From assembly GCA_902786265.1 (NCBI GenBank), contig CADACE010000028.1, positions 1 to 64,000 of the forward strand: a stretch of DNA of 64,000 bases. Direction: 5' to 3'. This document shows, one piece after another, positions 52,348-62,127 of the stretch. The position numbers were made by a program, and so were the translations under genes. This DNA is from an uncultured Chloroflexota bacterium (GTDB lineage: Bacteria > Chloroflexota > Anaerolineae > Anaerolineales > Anaerolineaceae). Within the stretch, counting starts at the first letter, position 1, and every line of letters begins with the position of its first letter. The notes under the pieces are model-generated. The model did not search any database. It saw only the letters and a program-made list of their open reading frames with translations, and was not told where the DNA came from.

Positions 52348-53511
52348 TTAATGTACCGATTGTATGCCGTTGATCAAATACATCGTATCCCAGCTGCGAA
52401 AATCGCTGAGGTTCCGGTTTCCTTCCGGAGTCAAACTGTAAATATCGATTGAATGAATGATCTCATCCTTGCTTCCGATCGTTTTGACATCCAGCGCGAC
52501 CACCATACCGGCCTGCAGAATTTCTTCATTATCCCGGCAAAGGATCGGCATTTCATATTCGGATGTACCGATACCATGGCCAAAACCTTCATCATAAAGC
52601 AGGTCAATTTCTTCCTCTTCCGCTTTCAGCCGCATTGCCTCGCAAAAATCGCAGACACGGATCCCGGGTTTCAGAATGGAAACAGCGAATTTTTTGAGCA
52701 GCACATTTTTGGCATAAGCATCGAGCGTTTTTTGATCCGGTTTTCCCGCAAAAAACATCCGGCTGCATTTTGTCCAATATGATTTATAAGTCAGCGTGTA
52801 ATCAATACGGACACTTTTTCCTTCCTTGGCAAAGGATAAATCATAAATCGGTGTATACCACGAACGTCCCTTGCGCCCCTGACAAATATTCAGATAACCG
52901 ATCCAATTCGCACCGAATTCTATCGCATTCGCCCTTACACGTTCCAAAAATTCCGAAAGTGTGCATTTACCGAGTCCGATCGTACCTTCAACATGATTTA
53001 ATGCACCGATAAGACCGCGGTCCGCGATTTGAGCTGCGGCATGGATACACTCGATCTCATCCTCTGTTTTGATTTCACGGATCTTGTCAATTACCGGATC
53101 CAGATCCATGATCGCCATCATCGGGCAGTTTTCTTTCAAAAAGGATAATTCAGCTACTGTCCATACGGAATAATCAACAGCTGCCTTTTTCCCGCAAATC
53201 TCAGTTTTTTCTATTACATCGCAAAGGGCTTTGCAAAATGCCTCATGGGGAGAGCCCTCATTGAGCGTATAAACCTTTGTTTTCCCTTTCCATGAAAAAG
53301 ACTTAGGGATGCTTTCCCATTCCGCGGGAACGATCAGCGTATAGTACGGATTATCCCTGCTGCCCACCAGAGCTGCGGAAAACGGAGACTGGTCCGGGAA
53401 AGGGAATGTGATCCCAATGAGATACGCAATATTTGCAGGAGATTTTATTATGAAAGCATCGAAATCATTATTCGTGCTTATGAGGGTTTCTACACGATTT
53501 TTTCTTCTCAT
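52348..53511 (-). CDS. M24 (pita-bread) family protein with degenerate metal site, copy A
   Basis: A 387-residue M24 homologue in tandem with the next gene, 10 bp apart. It has the N-terminal domain (DAFIIKSPANIAYLIGI) and the pita-bread half with GFGHGIG. Metal-ligand positions read D (VRIDYTLTY), K (WTKCSR), H (GHGIG), D (VVALDVKTIG) and I (IDIYSLTPEG), so at least two essential ligands are missing. Both copies also lost the second histidine near H-E-x-P (YEMP and FEPP here). The two proteins may form a heterodimer. AGGA lies upstream of the ATG. The 170 bp upstream is AT-rich. Confidence 0.8.
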   Translation of the reverse strand: MRRKNRVETLISTNNDFDAFIIKSPANIAYLIGITFPFPDQSPFSAALVGSRDNPYYTLIVPAEWESIPKSFSWKGKTKVYTLNEGSPHEAFCKALCDVIEKTEICGKKAAVDYSVWTVAELSFLKENCPMMAIMDLDPVIDKIREIKTEDEIECIHAAAQIADRGLIGALNHVEGTIGLGKCTLSEFLERVRANAIEFGANWIGYLNICQGRKGRSWYTPIYDLSFAKEGKSVRIDYTLTYKSYWTKCSRMFFAGKPDQKTLDAYAKNVLLKKFAVSILKPGIRVCDFCEAMRLKAEEEEIDLLYDEGFGHGIGTSEYEMPILCRDNEEILQAGMVVALDVKTIGSKDEIIHSIDIYSLTPEGNRNLSDFRSWDTMYLINGIQSVH

Positions 53512-53687
53512 ACAGGGTCCTATTAATCAACAAACCGACTGCACCTGGCCATTCCGAAATTGCATGGCTTCAAAATAAATAAAAAAAACGACTTATAAAG
53601 CCCGTATTTTTCTCTGTTTATTATATCAGTTGAAATTATTTTCTCCGGTTAAGTATGAATTAAGTATTATCCTTTCAATTAAATCGG

Positions 53688-54524
53688 TCAAAAATTGACA
53701 GCTTCAGGCTCATCTTCTGAGAATGATTCAGGAGAGAATAACCCCGCCTGCCAGATATCCTCCGATAACTCCGGAGGTTCTTCCTGCGGTATTTCCTCTT
53801 CCTGAAAAGAAACATCCGGCTCAGTGAAACAAAACGTACGGTAAGCACAAAACCGGCAGTGACGTGTGTTCTGTGTCCGCGGATAATCCGATTCATCAAC
53901 GGAGGACATTTCCCGCGCTCTTGTTTTGATCCAGGTCATATCACGCTGATACTCTTCCTCCGAATACGGCAGCCGGATCTCCCGGTCCGGATATTCCGGA
54001 AACCAGTAAACCATTTCGATATTTTCAGCCGGGACAGCATGCAGCCCTGCACCGATCAAACGGGAAGCACAGGATCGTGCCAGAAAACGATAAAGTTTCG
54101 TCTGGGGAGCGTTCTGATATTTTTCCTTCTCAGGGCGGGCAGATCCTGTTTTCCAGTCATAAATCGTCAGCCGGTCATCATTCACCGTCAAGGCATCAAA
54201 TTTTCCCAGCCATAAAATATCGGAAAAAAGAACGGAAACCTCTTTTTCCGCGAATACCTGCTCCGGACTGCCCAACGGCTGCACGGAACAATAAACATCA
54301 AGCCAGCGCCTGACATTTTCATCTTTTTCGGGAACGATCAGGGATCCCACCGGAAAACCAAGGATCAGCTGCCTGACAAGCAGGTGAAAATCATCACCCT
54401 GACGGACATTTTTGCTTTCGCCCGCTTCGATCGGCCAGACCAGCTTCCGCACATTCCGCAGGTAATAAAAATACCTGCAGCGTTCATACGCGGAAATTTG
54501 AGTTTGGGTCAATATCTTCATCAT
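53688..54524 (-). CDS. PD-(D/E)XK nuclease of the RecB/Cas4-like family with Fe-S cysteines
   Basis: A 278-residue nuclease. The active-site run is DFHLLVRQL, then KFDALTVNDDRLTIYDWKTG (D and D-x-K) and QTKLYRFL. One N-terminal cysteine (C16, YERCRYF) and three at the C-terminus (HCRFCAYRTFC) match the four cysteines that hold a [4Fe-4S] cluster in AddB and Cas4-type nucleases. An acidic tail follows. The gene starts one base after the stop of the UvrD-like helicase gene and completes a helicase-helicase-nuclease operon. No CRISPR array or cas genes are in the window, so a role in end processing is favoured over adaptation. Confidence 0.85.
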   Translation of the reverse strand: MMKILTQTQISAYERCRYFYYLRNVRKLVWPIEAGESKNVRQGDDFHLLVRQLILGFPVGSLIVPEKDENVRRWLDVYCSVQPLGSPEQVFAEKEVSVLFSDILWLGKFDALTVNDDRLTIYDWKTGSARPEKEKYQNAPQTKLYRFLARSCASRLIGAGLHAVPAENIEMVYWFPEYPDREIRLPYSEEEYQRDMTWIKTRAREMSSVDESDYPRTQNTRHCRFCAYRTFCFTEPDVSFQEEEIPQEEPPELSEDIWQAGLFSPESFSEDEPEAVNF

Positions 54525-54525
54525 T

Positions 54526-56784
54526 TTAATGATTCCATGTCTGCCGCAGTTTCATCACGACATTTGCTTCCGTGGTATTTCCATAACGGCCGCTGTTGCA
54601 GGAAACATACAGGCCTCTTTTAGCCCGCGTGATCCCGACATAAAGCAGGCGCAGACGTTCTTTGACACTGTCCAGCCAGGCTTCCCGGCTTCCTTCCCCG
54701 CGATGATACTGCAGACCCGAATCCGGCAGGGAAACCACTTTCAGCGCCTGCAGAATTTCCGCCTGCAGGTCCAGATTATCACGTACATAACGCGGCTTAT
54801 AGCGGCGGTTGTTATATTGAGCCTCGCTGCCGTCCGGAAAATCATAAGCGTTGCAGCTTGTCAGAAACACCTGATCCCATTCGAGCCCTTTTGATTTATG
54901 GTACGTCGTAACAACGATCTTTCCCGGATAATCATTCGGGTCAAATTGAGAATCCGAACCGCGCAGCCCCGCATAAAGGTTGGCATTCGACGCAATTTTC
55001 CGCACCTCCGCTGCCATGGAACTGAGGTTCAGTTCCGGATTCAGCCGTACGATCTGCGCCAGGAGAATGCCGATCTGACCGGCACAGCAAAGATCTTCCG
55101 ATGTGGTAAACAGATCCTGCCCGATAAGAAGGATGAGCTGGTCGATCGGCAGAAACCGCCCCTCCAGCCAGCGTTTGAGAAAATAACGGAAGCGGAACAA
55201 TGTTTCCTTCAGAATTTCATCCGCCTCGAAGCTGTCCAGCACCTTCTGCAGACCGTCATCAGTCATCGGATAAAACAGATCCTCCGGATGCTCCAGATTC
55301 TCCAAAAAGGCAATGGTTTTCGCCTGGTCGGCTTCCGTCAGATAGAATTCACCCTTTTCCCTTTCATTGTAAAGGATCCGGAACAGGGAGACGCAATACT
55401 TGCGGTTCAGCGGAACGGAAAGCCAGTCAAGGACCGCCGCGATCACATCGGCAGACGCTCGCGCCTTTTTCGTACTTTTGAGCACTTCGACCACTTCCAC
55501 CGGAAAATCTTCCAGCCGGGTCACAAATTCTTTCCCGTAATCATTGCCGGGGGTAAGAATAGCGACCGTCTCATTCGGATGAGCCTGCACGTGTTTGACT
55601 GCCAGCCGGCTGACGGTATCGATCTCTTCACGCGTCGAATAGATCTGCGGATCATAGATGATACGGGAAGGGTCATCGGGCGGGTTTCCCTGTTTGTCAT
55701 CAGGACGGGTGAGACGGACATAAGTCGGTGCCAGTCCATTGCGGCAGGCAGGATTGGGATGAGAAGCGACGACATAATTCACCAGACGGTTAGCCTGCGC
55801 CAGGATGCTGCGCTGCGACCTGCCGGCTGTTTCCATCGGGACGTTCATATCCGCTTTTTCAATAAAATCCCGCAGATATTTCGGATTGGCGGTGGTAAAA
55901 GTCTCGTTGATTGCCTGGTTCGGATCTCCCACCCGCACCCAGTTGCCGCTTTTGGCTGTCAGCAGCCGCAAAACCTGTTCCTGGATCAGGGAGCTGTCCT
56001 GTGCTTCATCCTCAAGAATATACGGCCAGCGGTTCTGCAGATAAGCCAGGTAACCGGGATCTGAGGCTAATAACCTGTAGGCATAAAACATCAGGTCGGC
56101 AAAATCCATGGCAGGGTAATTACGCAGCTGAGTCTGATAGAACCCGTAAATTTCACAGACCATCTCCAGCAAAGGGCGAACAAAACGGTCATCCGTCAAT
56201 TCCAGGTTTTTCCGCAGTTCTTCCGGCGTAATATGATAATCCTTTGCCTGTGAGATCACATTGCGGACGATATCCGTCACATCATCCCGCCATCTGTCAC
56301 GGTAAAACTCATCCTGTTTTTCCGGCCTGTAGCCGGGATTGATCACCAGGTCAAAAATGTTCCGCCCATCCTCCATAAGCCAAAGATCGACTGCCCGCTG
56401 AAGCAGGACCTCAGAACCGGTTTCATCCAGGACCACAAAATCATCCTCGATCCCCAGCTGCTGGGTATGGCCGCGGATAATATCCAAAGCCATGCTGTGA
56501 AGTGTGCAGACCTTATAACCGATCCCCGGGAGCAAACCCCGTTCTGCCAGAAAACCCGCGATGCGGGCGGAAAAATTCAATGCGGCGGCATTGGAAAAAG
56601 TCACGATCAGGATCTCCTGATCCGGCTCCGGTGTTGCGGAATTGCGGACAAGCTTTTCGATCAGGTCCGCGGCCAGCGCGGAAAGCGTAAATGTTTTTCC
56701 GCTTCCCGGTACAGCCGAAATTCCCATCGTCCCGCCGGTGTAGGAAAGCACCTTCTGCTGTTCTTCACGCGGAGTGAAAGGCAT
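54526..56784 (-). CDS. UvrD/PcrA-type superfamily 1 helicase
   Basis: A 752-residue ATP-dependent 3'-5' helicase. It has a Q motif and Walker A (FTPREEQQKVL, GSGKT at 27-31), motif Ia VTFSNAAALNFS, motif II ILEDEAQDSS, motif III WVRVGDPNQAI, motif V TTYHKSKGLEWDQVF and motif VI LLYVGITRAKRG. All catalytic motifs look intact. Unlike AddA it carries no nuclease domain; the nuclease is the next gene. The start overlaps the previous stop by one base (TGATG). Its partner is the degenerate helicase upstream. Confidence 0.9.
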   Translation of the reverse strand: MPFTPREEQQKVLSYTGGTMGISAVPGSGKTFTLSALAADLIEKLVRNSATPEPDQEILIVTFSNAAALNFSARIAGFLAERGLLPGIGYKVCTLHSMALDIIRGHTQQLGIEDDFVVLDETGSEVLLQRAVDLWLMEDGRNIFDLVINPGYRPEKQDEFYRDRWRDDVTDIVRNVISQAKDYHITPEELRKNLELTDDRFVRPLLEMVCEIYGFYQTQLRNYPAMDFADLMFYAYRLLASDPGYLAYLQNRWPYILEDEAQDSSLIQEQVLRLLTAKSGNWVRVGDPNQAINETFTTANPKYLRDFIEKADMNVPMETAGRSQRSILAQANRLVNYVVASHPNPACRNGLAPTYVRLTRPDDKQGNPPDDPSRIIYDPQIYSTREEIDTVSRLAVKHVQAHPNETVAILTPGNDYGKEFVTRLEDFPVEVVEVLKSTKKARASADVIAAVLDWLSVPLNRKYCVSLFRILYNEREKGEFYLTEADQAKTIAFLENLEHPEDLFYPMTDDGLQKVLDSFEADEILKETLFRFRYFLKRWLEGRFLPIDQLILLIGQDLFTTSEDLCCAGQIGILLAQIVRLNPELNLSSMAAEVRKIASNANLYAGLRGSDSQFDPNDYPGKIVVTTYHKSKGLEWDQVFLTSCNAYDFPDGSEAQYNNRRYKPRYVRDNLDLQAEILQALKVVSLPDSGLQYHRGEGSREAWLDSVKERLRLLYVGITRAKRGLYVSCNSGRYGNTTEANVVMKLRQTWNH

Positions 56785-59045
56785 CAGTCACCTCCTTCCG
56801 GTTCAATAGGAATAACCGCGCCGGAGTCCCGAAGCAGTTTTTCGATTGGAGGCGCGTCCGTGACACCCGGATAGACCGCTTCCTCCTCCCGGAGTTCCTG
56901 AATAAATTCAACATCCGGATATGGTTCGGTGGGTTTGTCAAACTTGAACCGCCGCGTAAGGGTTGAGAAAAGATAGAGCAATTTTGATTTCTGCTCCATA
57001 CCAGCTTCACTCAGCTCACTCGCGTAAGCCCTGACCTGAACGCGGCAGCGCCGCAAAAGGCCCCGGATCTGCCGTGTCATATGTGAATCATTATAGGCCG
57101 AGGCCGTCAGCGCGTCCCATTTTTTCTCAGGCGGCCAGAAACGGCTCAGCACGGCGTCATTCGTCAGTTCACCGTAAAACCGTTCCCACCAGCGCGGAGC
57201 GCCGACATTCAGCCAGATTTGGTAATCCACGGGACGATCCATGGAAAGGTAAGCGGAGGTAAGGGAAATCAGGACCGTATTTTCCGGCTGGGCGTAAAGC
57301 TCTTCATAATATTTAGCATTGATCATCCCGAGACCGACCAGTTCAAAATAATCCGACCAGTCCGGACGGAAACCGGATCTGCACTTATTTTCGTCCAGAT
57401 AGTCCAGCACAGCCTTGTACTTTACCATGGAATCCACGACCTTGCGGATCCCGAGATTGGTTTCCGGATCGGTAATAAACCCTTCATGGATCAGCACATC
57501 GGTAAAAAACTCGGAGATGATACGATCCGGTGAAAGGGCTTTGTTCTTCCGCTGGTGCTCGATCCAGTTCCGCAGGATCTCAAACCGTGCAGCGATCTCA
57601 GCCGGAATGCGGCTCTTTTTCTCTTCGGAAAGCGAAGCGAAAGGCCGGATATCATACTCGATCGGGTTGGGATCATCATGCTTCCGTTCACGGAACATCC
57701 CGCCCACGATCAGCTGCCCGCGGATGGGATCCAGTCCTTCAATAAAGCACTGTGCCATCTGCACGATATCCAGCAGACGCACCTGCGTTCCCGGGATAGG
57801 TTTGACGAGCTGACACAATATCAGCAGGGAGCGCGTGACCCGCTCGTTCAGCAGCGGACGGGACGGCCGGTGCAGATAAACTTTGATTCCCTGTTCCCAC
57901 AAACCGCGCTCCATTTCCGTGTAGAGGACATCCGAAACCAGCGGCGCGAGGATGACGATATCCTTCGGAGCCACACCCTGTGTCCAGACCAGGTTTGCCA
58001 CATCGTTCACAGCCTTTTTGATCATCTCCGGGTAATTATGCCCGGACGCGAAACTGAAAGCGGAACGCGGGCTGACCGGCAGATCCCGGTTGGAAAGGGA
58101 AGGATCACTGATGACCTGCTCCATCGCCTGAATGGCGGGGCTGCTGACAAAAGACTGCTCAAATTCCATCTGCGCCGGGCAGAGATCGTGAAGCGTTTCC
58201 GCCGATAAGGGATCACAGCCCATAAAGCTGCGGAATCCGCCGTTCCGGTCTGTGATGAGCAGCATGGAACGGCAAAGCGGAGCGATCTCGCGGACAAAAT
58301 GGTGAGCGGCGGGAACCTCTTCCTCCAAGTTGTCAAAAACAAAATGGAGTTTTCTGTTTTCCAGCCAGCTGCGGAAAACAGGATGGGGAAGCAGATATTT
58401 CGTAAAGATTTCCAGCTGGAGGGAATAATCCAGCAGGTTATTCTCAAAACAGACCTTACGGTACAGCATACCGCATTCCTGTGCCTGGTCAAAAATGGGC
58501 AGAAGAGCCCCGTCACCGACCCAGCTTTCCTGCATCAAACCGGCATATTGTTCAAAAGGAATCTCGGCAGCGGCACATTTATGCATTGCCAGCATCACCT
58601 GGTTGAATACGCGGGAGGGAGAGGCTGTCAGCCCGTTGAAGTACCCGTCTTCCCGCCTGGAGCGGATCAGTTTCGCCATGATGATCTGAGCGGCTTCAAT
58701 GGTCAGGAACATGGGATAAGAATTTTTATTTTCAAAGTCCGTGTTCCCGGTGATCAGCGGCCAGAACAGCTTCAGGCTGCTTTGCACAAAGCTGTTATAG
58801 GTGGTGAGCTGCGGACGGATCCCCTCCCGGGAAAGCAGCTCCTGATAGGGTGTGTTATAGCTGCGGCCTGGTGTGAAAATAAGGATCTGCGGCCAGGCAT
58901 CGCTTTGTTCCATCAGGAAGCGCACCCGTTCTGCTGCCGCTGTACTTTTGCCGCATCCCGCGGGCCCTGTCAGCCATATCCTGCTGAAGGGATCCGCTTC
59001 GATCAGGTTTTTCTGCTGTCCCGAGAGTACGATACGCTCCGCCAC
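56784..59045 (-). CDS. AddB/SF1-like helicase subunit with only Walker A intact
   Basis: A 753-residue protein with a Walker A motif (WLTGPAGCGKST, 25-35). Motif II is eroded (FVFDNLEEEVPAAHHF), as in structural AddB-type subunits, and a motif-V-like ENTVLISLTSAYLSMDR lacks the GLE triad. No Fe-S nuclease domain is present; that function appears to be encoded separately two genes on. The start is a GTG directly after the uridine kinase stop, with GGAG upstream. With the active helicase and the nuclease it likely forms an AddAB/RecBCD-like break-processing machine. Confidence 0.75.
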   Translation of the reverse strand: MAERIVLSGQQKNLIEADPFSRIWLTGPAGCGKSTAAAERVRFLMEQSDAWPQILIFTPGRSYNTPYQELLSREGIRPQLTTYNSFVQSSLKLFWPLITGNTDFENKNSYPMFLTIEAAQIIMAKLIRSRREDGYFNGLTASPSRVFNQVMLAMHKCAAAEIPFEQYAGLMQESWVGDGALLPIFDQAQECGMLYRKVCFENNLLDYSLQLEIFTKYLLPHPVFRSWLENRKLHFVFDNLEEEVPAAHHFVREIAPLCRSMLLITDRNGGFRSFMGCDPLSAETLHDLCPAQMEFEQSFVSSPAIQAMEQVISDPSLSNRDLPVSPRSAFSFASGHNYPEMIKKAVNDVANLVWTQGVAPKDIVILAPLVSDVLYTEMERGLWEQGIKVYLHRPSRPLLNERVTRSLLILCQLVKPIPGTQVRLLDIVQMAQCFIEGLDPIRGQLIVGGMFRERKHDDPNPIEYDIRPFASLSEEKKSRIPAEIAARFEILRNWIEHQRKNKALSPDRIISEFFTDVLIHEGFITDPETNLGIRKVVDSMVKYKAVLDYLDENKCRSGFRPDWSDYFELVGLGMINAKYYEELYAQPENTVLISLTSAYLSMDRPVDYQIWLNVGAPRWWERFYGELTNDAVLSRFWPPEKKWDALTASAYNDSHMTRQIRGLLRRCRVQVRAYASELSEAGMEQKSKLLYLFSTLTRRFKFDKPTEPYPDVEFIQELREEEAVYPGVTDAPPIEKLLRDSGAVIPIEPEGGD

Positions 59046-60755
59046 TCAGCTTCTCCATGAAATAAAATCTTTAAGGTTGGAGCCGCCGACGAATTCCGCC
59101 AGGATCGAATTATCCGGGATCAGTTCGCGGTCCAGCGGTTCCACCCATTCCAGGAAAGAAAGCAGACGCTTCGCCTCAATATACTCAGGATCACCGAAGG
59201 GCACCATACGCAGCGCGATATCCGCGAGCTCTTTCAGCGCGGACACCTCATACACCAGGGAGGTGTTAATAAACACATCCGCCAGGTTCTGATACGGGCT
59301 GATATTTTTCTGTTCCCCCGCCCGCACGGATTTCCAGCGTTTGATCGTTTCCTGAGCGCTGTAACCGCGGTCACGGAAATCACGGACGATCCGCCGCAGA
59401 AGGCGGACATCCAGTGTGGAGACCCGGTTATACCGATCCATATTGACCTGCGTCATCGGGGAGACAAAGATACGGAAAATGTTTTCAACCGGCAGATGCT
59501 CCTGAAGGACAGGGTTCAGCCCATGGATGCCCTCCACGATAAGGATCTGGTTCTCCTGCAGCTGCAATGTCTCTCCGGGAAGAGACTTACCCGTAACAAA
59601 GTCAAATTTCGGCAGCTGAACGGTTTCACCCTTTATCAGCCTTCCCATACATTCCCGGAACAGGTCAATATTGAGCGCATAGACTGTTTCAAAATCATAA
59701 TCACCGTTTTCGTCCCGCGGTGTAAGCTCACGGTCCAGGAAAAAATTATCCATTTCAATCGGGATCGGGGAAATGCCGCGAGCGAGCAGTTCGATCGAAA
59801 GACGTTTGGATGAGGTCGTTTTTCCGGAAGAGGAAGGCCCGGCGATCATAACGATCTTGATCGGCTCTTTGTGAGAGACGATTGCCTCTGCCGCTTTCAT
59901 AAACTGACGGTCCTGGAGCGATTCGGAAACAAGGATCAAATCGCTGATACGGTTTTCTTCGATAGCCCGGTTGATGGAGCTCAGCATGTGAACATTCAGA
60001 TTTTTCTGCCAGGTACTGTATTCATCAAAAATCGGACGCATGCGTTTGTATTTTTCCAAAGCACCGATCCGCAGGTCATCGCCGCTGTCCGGATGGCGCA
60101 GCAGGAACTGATTTTTCCTCCCGGCATCTTCCAGACGGAAATGCTTCAAATATCCGGTTGACGGAACCATATACCCGTAAAAATAATCCTGAAAATCATC
60201 CAGAATATACGTGGTCAGGTACGACTTTTTGCGGTACTTCAGCAGGTCATATTTATCAGCCTGGTGTTTCTTTTCAAAAAGCTGATAGGCTTCTTCCATC
60301 GGGATCTCTTTCCGGATGATTTCCCGGTCTTGCGCGGCGAGTTTGCGCATCTGCCTTTCCAGCTTCTGACGATCTTTAGCTGTAAAATCCCTTGGTCCTT
60401 CCACATTGCAAAGGATACCGCCGCCTTTGATAGAGTGTTTTACCTCCAGATCGAAATCCGGGAAGAGCTTTTCAAAACAAGCCGCCATCATATAGACCAG
60501 GGAACGTTTATAAATAATCAGCCCGCTCGAATCAGACATTGTAAACGGGGTCACAATCGCATTGTAATTCAGCGGATACCGCAGCTCCCGCAGTTCACCG
60601 TTGACAACCGCGGCAACCAGTTCCGATTTCAATTCCGGTTTCAGGATATTCAAAAAGTCTTCCAGCGTACTGCCGCGGGGCCCTTCGATCAGGCGTCCGT
60701 CAGGCAGTTCGATCTGGATCGTCGCAGAAGGTTCAGCAAACTTAAACTCGCTCAT
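59046..60755 (-). CDS. uridine kinase-like nucleoside kinase with TGS and tRNA-synthetase-like N-terminus
   Basis: A 569-residue protein. The N-terminal 60 residues form a TGS-like domain (IQIELPDGRLIEGPRGSTLEDF, split by its beta strands). A threonyl-tRNA-synthetase second-additional-domain-like part includes EVKHSIKGGGI, and a C-terminal phosphoribulokinase/uridine kinase domain has Walker A GPSSSGKT at 306-313, EMDNFFLDR and a late VEGIHGLNP. This fusion is widespread in Clostridia and Thermotoga-like bacteria and phosphorylates nucleosides. AGGAG lies 6 nt before the ATG. It sits 12 bp downstream of mtaB and runs directly into the helicase genes. Confidence 0.88.
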   Translation of the reverse strand: MSEFKFAEPSATIQIELPDGRLIEGPRGSTLEDFLNILKPELKSELVAAVVNGELRELRYPLNYNAIVTPFTMSDSSGLIIYKRSLVYMMAACFEKLFPDFDLEVKHSIKGGGILCNVEGPRDFTAKDRQKLERQMRKLAAQDREIIRKEIPMEEAYQLFEKKHQADKYDLLKYRKKSYLTTYILDDFQDYFYGYMVPSTGYLKHFRLEDAGRKNQFLLRHPDSGDDLRIGALEKYKRMRPIFDEYSTWQKNLNVHMLSSINRAIEENRISDLILVSESLQDRQFMKAAEAIVSHKEPIKIVMIAGPSSSGKTTSSKRLSIELLARGISPIPIEMDNFFLDRELTPRDENGDYDFETVYALNIDLFRECMGRLIKGETVQLPKFDFVTGKSLPGETLQLQENQILIVEGIHGLNPVLQEHLPVENIFRIFVSPMTQVNMDRYNRVSTLDVRLLRRIVRDFRDRGYSAQETIKRWKSVRAGEQKNISPYQNLADVFINTSLVYEVSALKELADIALRMVPFGDPEYIEAKRLLSFLEWVEPLDRELIPDNSILAEFVGGSNLKDFISWRS

Positions 60756-60767
60756 CTTACACTCCTA

Positions 60768-62048
60768 TCAGGAAGCCGGAAGGACTTCCCCCATCAGTTT
60801 CCCATTCTCCCGGCTCTTTATAAGAACCCGATCGATACGGTTCCGCACCGGAGCGGAGAAAGAGGTTGTTACGGTCAGATAATTTCCGGAAAGGCCATGC
60901 GTCTCCCAACGGCCATCTTCCGTTTTTTGTGAAGATTCCCAAAGGATCTCCTGTACCGACCCGACAAAGGATCGTTCAAACTGTTCGGTCTTTTTCTCAA
61001 ACAAATCGCGAAGCTGTTTCGCCCGTTCCTTTTGGAGAGCTTTCGGGACCTGCTCTTTCATCCGCGCGGCAGCCGTTCCGGGACGCGGCGAATACGGGAA
61101 CACATGACCGCCCGCGAACGGAATAGATTCAATAAAAGCCATTGTCTCCGCGTGTTCCTCATCGGTCTCCCCGGGGAAACCCGCGATAACATCCGTAGTG
61201 ATGGCAAAATCCGAATTAATGGAACGGGCCGTTTCCACCAGACGCCGGAATTCAGCTAATGTCGTCCGGCGCGCCATGCGTTTCAGGACGGAATTGGAAC
61301 CGGACTGCAGCGGCAGATGGAAATGCGCGCACATTCTCGGATTTTCCCAGAGATGCAGAAAACGGTCCGAAACATTCCATGACTCCAGCGAGGAAAGGCG
61401 GATGCGGGGGATGTCTGTCTCCCGCAAAAGGAATTCGGTCAGGTCTGCCAGCTCTTCCGCAGGGTCCAGGTCCAGCCCCCAGGCACCCAGGTTGACTCCG
61501 GTAAATACGATCTCTTTTCCGCCGGCATTTATCGCTGCCTGCACATCGTGCAGGATCCGTTCTTTGGAAACACTGCGGGACTTTCCCCGCACCAGGTGCG
61601 TCACGCAGAACGTGCAGTGATTATCGCAGCCGTCCTGGACTTTGATAAACGCCCGGGTACGCGCGTGGATCCCCGGCAGGACGATCCGCTTCAGCGGTTC
61701 CCTGTCAAAATCCTCTTCAGCCGGACCAAGGACCGCGGCGGGAAGTGAATCCTTTTCTGCATTGGGGATCACCCGGGTCACGCCGTCCATCGCGGCAGCA
61801 ATTTCCGGCTCCATTGTGCTCCAGCACCCGGTCACGACCACACGGGCACCGCCTTTAGCAGCGTTCCGTATCTTCCCGCGGGAATCGGAGGCAGCCGCAG
61901 CCGTCACCGAACAGGTGTTGACAACCACCATATCCGCATTTTCCGCGTCAGGGACCAATTCATGTCCCCGCGCCGCAAACTGCGCCGCGTACCGCTCAAT
62001 TTCGGCCTGGTTCAGCCGGCATCCGATCGTATCAAAAAAAACTTTCAT
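60768..62048 (-). CDS. mtaB: tRNA (t6A37) methylthiotransferase MtaB
   Basis: A 426-residue radical SAM enzyme that converts t6A37 to ms2t6A in tRNAs reading ANN codons. The N-terminal UPF0004 domain has cysteines C10, C46 and C75 for one cluster. The radical SAM motif CDNHCTFC is at C141, C145 and C148, with GAWGLDLDP and DVIAGFPGETDEEH following, and a TRAM-like C-terminus ends at the stop. The region before the ATG is a low-complexity spacer without a clear ribosome-binding site. It is the first gene of a run with the kinase and helicase/nuclease genes. Confidence 0.9.
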   Translation of the reverse strand: MKVFFDTIGCRLNQAEIERYAAQFAARGHELVPDAENADMVVVNTCSVTAAAASDSRGKIRNAAKGGARVVVTGCWSTMEPEIAAAMDGVTRVIPNAEKDSLPAAVLGPAEEDFDREPLKRIVLPGIHARTRAFIKVQDGCDNHCTFCVTHLVRGKSRSVSKERILHDVQAAINAGGKEIVFTGVNLGAWGLDLDPAEELADLTEFLLRETDIPRIRLSSLESWNVSDRFLHLWENPRMCAHFHLPLQSGSNSVLKRMARRTTLAEFRRLVETARSINSDFAITTDVIAGFPGETDEEHAETMAFIESIPFAGGHVFPYSPRPGTAAARMKEQVPKALQKERAKQLRDLFEKKTEQFERSFVGSVQEILWESSQKTEDGRWETHGLSGNYLTVTTSFSAPVRNRIDRVLIKSRENGKLMGEVLPAS

Positions 62049-62127
62049 AATTCAGTGGTGGCTGGTGGCTGGCAGTCAGTGTCGGCTGAGCCTTAACCAC
62101 TATCCACTATATCCTATTTCCTGATCC
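62049..62127 (-). repeat. low-complexity spacer between proC and mtaB
   Basis: Read on the minus strand it starts at the proC TAG stop with AGGGATCAGGAAATAGG and AGGATATAGTGGATA, and ends with repeated CAGCCACC units before the mtaB ATG. It shares an exact 15-mer and the same order of units with the oppC-oppD spacer at 2660-2817, 59 kb away. Confidence 0.6.

Noticed and set aside
54898-56064. Plus-strand frame of 388 codons over the UvrD-like helicase
   Set aside because: The minus-strand helicase has every SF1 motif; the plus frame is antisense and featureless.
53688-59045. CRISPR or Cas4 system suggested by the Cas4-like nuclease
   Set aside because: No repeat-spacer array and no cas1, cas2 or effector gene is visible; the helicase partners point to AddAB-like repair.
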